Source: CAZLIC01 sp964559535 (lineage in GTDB: Bacteria; Pseudomonadota; Alphaproteobacteria; Rhodobacterales; Rhodobacteraceae). Taken from it: DNA of 20,444 nucleotides. The notes beneath the pieces were generated by a model, which was not told where the DNA came from, searched no databases, and saw nothing but the letters and a program-made list of their open reading frames with translations. Every line of letters starts with the position of its first letter. Position 1 is the stretch's first letter. The position numbers and the translations under genes were made by a program. Of this stretch, positions 16,085 to 20,444 are shown piece by piece. The stretch is from contig CAZLIC010000079.1 in assembly GCA_964559535.1 (NCBI GenBank), positions 1-20,444 on the forward strand, read 5' to 3'.

Positions 16085-17469
16085 CACGGCGACCTCATGC
16101 CCGCATAGGCATACATGCGCGCATAGTCCCAGTCGGGCCGGTCCCAGGCGATCATCTTGCCGGGGTTCAGCAGGCCCTTCGGATCGGCCTCGCGCTTGAA
16201 GGCCAGTTGCGTGGCATCGACCGACTGCCGCCCGCCCTCCTCCAGCGTATAGCGGTGCGGGTTGAAGATCATGCAGCCCATGGCCTCGTGGATGCCGATG
16301 ATCTCGTCCAGCCGTGCCTCAGTGGTGAACCGCACCAGCGACAGCCCGGCAAACATGGTGCGTCCGTTTTCCTTCATCACCTCAAGGTGCTGCATCACCT
16401 CGCCGTTCGCAAAGGCCGCACGGATGCGCGCCACGCTGGCCACATGGTCGGGCGCGGCATAGCGCACCTGCAGGTAGGTGATCGCCGGGTCCACCTTCAG
16501 CGCGCGCAGCGTGGTGTGGTTCCAGCCGTATTCGAACACCGGCCCCGGTTCCTTCGCCCACCCGCCCTGATCCGAGCGCCAGATCAGCCGCGCGCCGGGG
16601 CGGCGGGCCAGGAACGTCAGGAAGGCGTCCATCGCGTGCGGCGCAATCATCAGGCCCAGCAGCGCCTCGCCCGGCTGCATGTGCGGCGCCACCCGCGCGA
16701 AATAGTCCTGCGCCATGGGCGCCTCGTACACCGAGACCAGCTTCTTCAGGATGCCATCCTCGTTGCCCAGATCATCAGCCATGGCCGCCGCCGTGGCCCA
16801 ATCGGGCGTGGCCACGAAGATTTCGACCCAGTCATAGGCCGAGGCCAGCGGCATCTCGACCTCGGTGATGATGCCGTTGGTGCCATAGGCGTGGCTCACG
16901 CGGTGCAGTTCCTCGCCGGTGAAGTCCAGCACGCGGGGTTCCGCCTCGCAGGTCACCACCCGCAGGCGGATGATGTTGCCCAGGTCGCGCAGCACGCCCC
17001 AGGTGCAGGACCCCACGCCCCCCGACCCGCCGCCGATGAACCCGCCGATGGTGGCGGTGGACCAGGTGGACGGGTGCATCCGAAGTTCCTGCCCGGAATG
17101 GGCGCGTGTGGCAGCATCCAGGTCCTTGATCACGCAGCCCGGTTCCGCGATCACCCGGCCGGGATGAACGGCCTTCACCGCATTCATGTGCCGCATGTGC
17201 ATCACGATACCGCCTGCCATGGGCATGGCCTGACCGTAATTTCCCGTTCCTGCCCCGCGGGTTGTCACGGGAACCTCATGTGCGTAGGCCGCCCGGAGAA
17301 CCTCGATAACCTCGGCCTCGCTGCGCGGCGACACCACGAAGTCCGCCACCAGATGGTCCATCCGCGCCTTAAGCACCGGCGAATACCAGAAGAAATCGCG
17401 GCTTTTCGCCCGTACCGACACCGGGTTGTCGTCGATATCCAGATGCGACAGGGCTTCGCGCAGGGTCAT
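16084..17469 (-). CDS. FAD-binding oxidase (PCMH type, GlcD-like)
   Basis: The 461-residue protein shows the vanillyl-alcohol-oxidase/glycolate-oxidase FAD fold: VVSPRSEAEVIEVLRAA (45-61), the pyrophosphate loop TRGAGTGNYGQ (70-80), and STATIGGFIGGGSGGVGSCTWG (137-158). YGTNGIITEVEMPL is at about 195-208, and the C-terminal LLNPGKM is characteristic of the family. No His in the first loop suggests non-covalent FAD. It is expected to oxidise a hydroxy acid, alcohol or amine. It lies between the amidohydrolase (ATGA overlap, selecting 17469) and the flavodoxin-fold pair (TGATG overlap). No iron-sulfur GlcF partner is seen. The substrate is unknown. Confidence 0.88.
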   Translation of the reverse strand: MTLREALSHLDIDDNPVSVRAKSRDFFWYSPVLKARMDHLVADFVVSPRSEAEVIEVLRAAYAHEVPVTTRGAGTGNYGQAMPMAGGIVMHMRHMNAVKAVHPGRVIAEPGCVIKDLDAATRAHSGQELRMHPSTWSTATIGGFIGGGSGGVGSCTWGVLRDLGNIIRLRVVTCEAEPRVLDFTGEELHRVSHAYGTNGIITEVEMPLASAYDWVEIFVATPDWATAAAMADDLGNEDGILKKLVSVYEAPMAQDYFARVAPHMQPGEALLGLMIAPHAMDAFLTFLARRPGARLIWRSDQGGWAKEPGPVFEYGWNHTTLRALKVDPAITYLQVRYAAPDHVASVARIRAAFANGEVMQHLEVMKENGRTMFAGLSLVRFTTEARLDEIIGIHEAMGCMIFNPHRYTLEEGGRQSVDATQLAFKREADPKGLLNPGKMIAWDRPDWDYARMYAYAGMRSP

Positions 17470-18731
17470 GCTGTCCTCATCAGGGCGTCAAGCTCGGCAT
17501 AGTCGGGCAGGGTACGGTCAATGGCACGGCCCTGCCGCAGCACAATGCGGTCGGACTGCGGGCGGGCATACAGCTCGTTCCAGTCGCGCGCGCGGAAAAT
17601 GCTGATGTCGGCAGGGCTTCCGGGCAGAAGCGAAGGCGCGGAAAACCCGCAGGCCCGCGCCGGATTTGCCAGCGCCGCCTGCACCCAGTCGGGTCCCGCA
17701 TGGTCCAGATGCCCGATCCGCACCGCTTCGCGCAGCACCTCCAGCAAGTCCATGTCGCCATAGGCATAGAACGGGTCGCGGGTGTTGTCCGAGGCGAAGG
17801 ACACGTTGATCCCCCGCGCCCGCATCTCGTGCACCAGCGTGATGCCCCGCATGCGGGGTGTGCGATTGGCGTGGCGGTCCTGCAGGTACAGGTTGCACAT
17901 CGGCAGGCTGACCACATGCAGCCCGGCCTTCGCCACAAGGTCCAGCGTGGCCAGCGCCTCGGCCTCATGCATGGCGGATACGGAACAGCAGTGCCCCACC
18001 ACCACCGGCGCGGAAAACCCCGTTTCCAGAACCGCTTGCGCGATCATCTTCAAGGTGTTCGAGCCCGTGTCCAGCGTCTCGTCCACGTGGAAATCGGCCG
18101 CCAGCCCGCGGTCGGCGGCCATGCGCAGAAAGGCCGAAATCCGTTCGGCAATGTCTGGCATCGGGTAGGTCACCATGCCCAGCACGCCGCCCGATGCGGC
18201 CACGATATCCGCCGTCTGCCGGAACGCCCCGTCCACCGAGAACCCCTCGGCGCCAATCAGGCAGGCGGCCTGCAGGTCGATCCGCCCTTCCCATTCGGCC
18301 CGCATCTCGCGGAACACGCCCCACGAGATGCCATCCTGCGGCGGGATTGAATCCAGATGTGTGCGGATCGCCCGCGTGCCATGCGCAAAGGCGCAGCGCA
18401 GCGAGAAATCCATCCGGGTGCGCACATCCGCGGCCGTCCAGCGCGCCACGCGGTCGGCCCCCACGGTGGTCAGCGCACCGATGAAGGTGCCGTCGGGGTT
18501 GGGGCTGCGCGGCCAGATGTGGCCCTTGTCCAGATGCGTGTGCATGTCGACAAAGCAGGGCAGAACCATCGCACCGCCCATGTCCACCTCGGGCGCGGGG
18601 CGGTCGGTGATCCGCCCGCCCTCAACGGTGATCGCGGTGCGCAGAAGGTCGCCCTCCTGACCCACCAGCACGGCAGGCGCGGTCACATTCACCAGCCGCA
18701 CAGGACCGGAGGGCAGGCTCATGAAATCCAT
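17466..18731 (-). CDS. CodA-like amidohydrolase (cytosine-deaminase family)
   Basis: The 421-residue protein is a metal-dependent TIM-barrel amidohydrolase. HTHLDKG supplies His64/His66, HVDE (215-218) supplies His215/Glu218, GHCCS supplies His247, and SDNTRDPF (314-321) supplies Asp315. These fall within one to three positions of His61, His63, His214, Glu217, His246 and Asp313 in E. coli CodA, and Gln154 in IDLQ matches CodA Gln156. The residue equal to CodA Asp314 is Asn316 and Trp319 is Phe321, so a ring other than cytosine may be the substrate. ATG 18731 was chosen for its TGATG overlap with the permease stop; ATG 18722 and an upstream start at 18764 are alternatives. Confidence 0.87.
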   Translation of the reverse strand: MDFMSLPSGPVRLVNVTAPAVLVGQEGDLLRTAITVEGGRITDRPAPEVDMGGAMVLPCFVDMHTHLDKGHIWPRSPNPDGTFIGALTTVGADRVARWTAADVRTRMDFSLRCAFAHGTRAIRTHLDSIPPQDGISWGVFREMRAEWEGRIDLQAACLIGAEGFSVDGAFRQTADIVAASGGVLGMVTYPMPDIAERISAFLRMAADRGLAADFHVDETLDTGSNTLKMIAQAVLETGFSAPVVVGHCCSVSAMHEAEALATLDLVAKAGLHVVSLPMCNLYLQDRHANRTPRMRGITLVHEMRARGINVSFASDNTRDPFYAYGDMDLLEVLREAVRIGHLDHAGPDWVQAALANPARACGFSAPSLLPGSPADISIFRARDWNELYARPQSDRIVLRQGRAIDRTLPDYAELDALMRTA

Positions 18732-19585
18732 CAGGTTTCCCGCTTGATCGCGCTTTCGTGCCACTTCCGCAGCAGCATGTGGGACAGGAACGACAGGCCG
18801 GCAAAGATCACCACGCCCGCCGCCGCGATCAGCAGCAGGGCCGCGAACATGCGCGGGATGTTCAGCCGGTAGCCCGCTTCAAGGATGCGGAACGCCAGCC
18901 CCGACCCGATGCCGCCGGTGCCCGCCACATATTCGGCCACCACCGCGCCAATCAGGCTGAGGCCCCCGGCAATGCGCAAACCCGACAGGAAATAGGGCAG
19001 CGCCGTGGGCAGTTGCAGGTAGCGCAGGCGTTGCCAGCGGCTGGCGCGATAGATCGTCATCAGGTCACGCAGGTTCGAATCCGCCGATTTCAGCCCCAGC
19101 GTGGTGTTCGACAGAATCGGGAAGAAGGCCACGATCCATGCGCAGATCAGCAACCCGACCAGGCGGTTGTCGACGTAGATGAAGATCAGCGGCGCGATGC
19201 TGACCACCGGCGTCACCTGCAGGATCACGGCATAGGGGAAGAAGCTCATCTCGGCCCAGCGGCTTTGCGTGAACAGCACCGCCAGCCCCACCCCGCCGAT
19301 CACCGCCACGGCCAGCGCCATCAGCGTGATCTGCAACGTCACCAGCAGCGCGTCGAACAGAAGCACCCAGTCCTTCACCAGGGTCTGCAACACCAACCCG
19401 GGGCCGGGCAGGATGTAGTGCGGGATCCCGTTCCACACCACCACGCGGTCCCACAGCCAGACGCCCAGCGCCAGCACCGCCACCGGCAGCACCCATTTCG
19501 CCACACCCTCGATCCGCGCGGTCCGCGCGCGGCGGGTCTCGTCGGCATCCACTTGCGGCGGGTGCGGCGGAGTGGCCACGGTCAT
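18731..19585 (-). CDS. ABC transporter permease (TauC/SsuC/ThiX type)
   Basis: The 284-residue membrane subunit has a soluble N-terminus (about 1-30), about six hydrophobic helices (33-50, 80-105, 118-137, 143-160, 205-222, 245-270) and YILPGPGLVLQTLV (57-70), the family's usual periplasmic segment. The EAA loop that docks on the ATPase is IYRASRWQRLRYLQLPTALP (178-197). This family imports taurine, alkanesulfonates, thiamine precursors and similar small molecules. ATG 19585 was chosen because an earlier in-frame start (19714) would read through the hairpins and into the ATPase gene. It overlaps the amidohydrolase start. Confidence 0.92.
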   Translation of the reverse strand: MTVATPPHPPQVDADETRRARTARIEGVAKWVLPVAVLALGVWLWDRVVVWNGIPHYILPGPGLVLQTLVKDWVLLFDALLVTLQITLMALAVAVIGGVGLAVLFTQSRWAEMSFFPYAVILQVTPVVSIAPLIFIYVDNRLVGLLICAWIVAFFPILSNTTLGLKSADSNLRDLMTIYRASRWQRLRYLQLPTALPYFLSGLRIAGGLSLIGAVVAEYVAGTGGIGSGLAFRILEAGYRLNIPRMFAALLLIAAAGVVIFAGLSFLSHMLLRKWHESAIKRET

Positions 19586-19596
19586 GGGTGCCCCCC

Positions 19597-19647
19597 GCAA
19601 ATTCCTTGAAGAAAGGAATTTGCAAATTTCTTGCTGCAAGAAATTTG
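19597..19647 (-). repeat. Two tandem perfect hairpins between the ABC ATPase and permease genes
   Basis: Hairpin A: GCAAATTCCTT (19597-19607), loop GAAGA, AAGGAATTTGC (19613-19623), 11 pairs. Hairpin B: CAAATTTCTTG (19623-19633), loop CTG, CAAGAAATTTG (19637-19647), 11 pairs, sharing base 19623. The block is strikingly A/T-rich in a GC-rich region and fills most of the 70 bases between the two genes. The arms of A and B resemble each other, as if from one duplicated element. In the minus-strand message both would fold just after the ATPase stop. Confidence 0.85.
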
Positions 19648-19655
19648 GCGGCGCC

Positions 19656-20432
19656 TCATGCCGCCACCATCGCGCGTTCCAGCGTTTCCGACACCAACAG
19701 CGCCGTGGCGCCATAGGCGGCCGAGGTGCGCCAGCCGATGTCGCGCGGATAGCCCGCCTCGACAGGAATTTCCTGCACCACCCGCCCCGGCCGCGGCGCC
19801 ATCACCACGATGCGGTCCGACAGGAACACGCTTTCGAACACCGAATGGGTCACGAAGATCACCGTGCAGCCGATCCGCGCCTTCAGCCGCAACAGGTCGT
19901 CGTTCAACTTCTGCCGGGTGATTTCGTCCAGCGCGGCAAAGGGTTCGTCCATCAGAATCAGCCGCGGCCGGGTGACCAGCGCACGCGCGATGGACACGCG
20001 CATCTTCATGCCGCCTGACAACTCTCGCGGATAAGCCTCTGAAAAAGCGTCCAGACCCACCAGTTGCAGCGCCTGCTCTACCTCATCCCGCACGCTGGCA
20101 TAGGACCGCCCGCGCAGGCGGAAGGGCAGCCACACGTTCTGCGCCACCGTGGCCCAGGGCATCAGCGTGGGTTCCTGGAACACCACGCCCAGATCGCCCG
20201 GCTCGTGCCGCCCGGTCCAGACGATGCGCCCCGCCGTAGGCGGCATCAGGCCGGCAATCAGCCGCAGCGCGGTGGACTTGCCGCAGCCCGAAGGCCCCAG
20301 CAGCGAAACGAAATCGCCCTCGTTCACCGACAATTGCATCCGCTGCAGGGCCTGCACCCCGCCGCGAAAGGTCTTGTCGACACCCTGCATGTCCAGAAGG
20401 CGCGGGCGGTCTGCGGGGGGAAGTGGGGTCAT
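19656..20432 (-). CDS. ABC transporter ATP-binding protein (TauB/SsuB type)
   Basis: The 258-residue ATPase has Walker A GPSGCGKST (46-54), Q-loop Gln86 in VVFQEPTLMPW, signature LSGGM (138-142), Walker B LILMDEP (158-164), D-loop ALDE and His196. Length and spacing fit TauB/SsuB partners of TauC-type permeases. It powers the permease encoded downstream. The frame has little room upstream: 12 bases to the window edge. Those bases, read as GTG CCC TCT TCA TGA, could be the end of a preceding gene that overlaps this start as ATGA, perhaps the missing substrate-binding protein; this is inference from five codons. Confidence 0.94.
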   Translation of the reverse strand: MTPLPPADRPRLLDMQGVDKTFRGGVQALQRMQLSVNEGDFVSLLGPSGCGKSTALRLIAGLMPPTAGRIVWTGRHEPGDLGVVFQEPTLMPWATVAQNVWLPFRLRGRSYASVRDEVEQALQLVGLDAFSEAYPRELSGGMKMRVSIARALVTRPRLILMDEPFAALDEITRQKLNDDLLRLKARIGCTVIFVTHSVFESVFLSDRIVVMAPRPGRVVQEIPVEAGYPRDIGWRTSAAYGATALLVSETLERAMVAA

Positions 20433-20444
20433 GAAGAGGGCACC

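Noticed and set aside
19586..19714. Longer permease start at 19714 reading through the hairpins
   Set aside because: It would overlap the ATPase gene by 59 bases and add a non-family, hairpin-encoded stretch; the ATG at 19585 gives the normal length.

Overview
The window reads as ordinary chromosome from a high-GC alphaproteobacterium, most likely of the family Rhodobacteraceae (Rhodobacter, Gemmobacter or Tabrizicola type). The pointers are: very GC-rich third codon positions; a trpG-trpD-trpC-moaC-moeA-lexA run typical of alphaproteobacteria; an alphaproteobacterial direct-repeat SOS box (GAAC-N7-GAAC) in the lexA promoter; a yajC-secD-secF cluster followed by a Mth938-like gene; and an Entner-Doudoroff edd-eda pair. 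No rRNA, tRNA, insertion sequence, phage or CRISPR feature is visible, and no stretch without a gene exceeds 300 bases.

Layout. 1-428 (-): start of a membrane-anchored Pro/Ala-rich protein, probably YibQ-like divergent polysaccharide deacetylase, cut by the window edge. 548-6118 (+): trpG, trpD, ung, trpC, moaC, moeA, lexA, mostly with overlapping stops and starts. This combines tryptophan synthesis, uracil repair, molybdenum cofactor synthesis and the SOS repressor; lexA has its own LexA-controlled promoter. 6143-8686 (-): edd then eda, behind a perfect LacI-type palindrome that overlaps the predicted promoter. 8886-10621 (+): an RlmI-like 23S rRNA methyltransferase coupled by a GTGA overlap to a PIN-domain protein. 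10625-13964 (-): yajC, secD, secF and a Mth938-like protein, the Sec accessory cluster.

14115-20432 (-) is the least ordinary part. It is a tightly coupled seven-gene operon, read from the right edge: ABC ATPase, TauC-type permease, CodA-like amidohydrolase, FAD-binding oxidase, two tandem flavodoxin-fold oxidoreductases and a creatininase-family hydrolase. The set suggests import and oxidative/hydrolytic breakdown of a small cyclic nitrogen compound whose identity cannot be read from the sequence. The substrate-binding protein and any regulator are not seen and may lie beyond the right edge. The amidohydrolase keeps the CodA metal ligands at almost the same positions but has Asn where CodA has the substrate-contacting Asp314, so cytosine may not be the substrate.

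Non-coding structure worth noting: two back-to-back A/T-rich perfect hairpins between the ABC ATPase and permease genes; two copies, in opposite orientation, of an intergenic repeat with a conserved pyrimidine-rich head and a GC hairpin (before trpC and between edd and eda); and an inverted repeat upstream of the RlmI-like gene. All functional calls come from recognising families by eye, without database searches.
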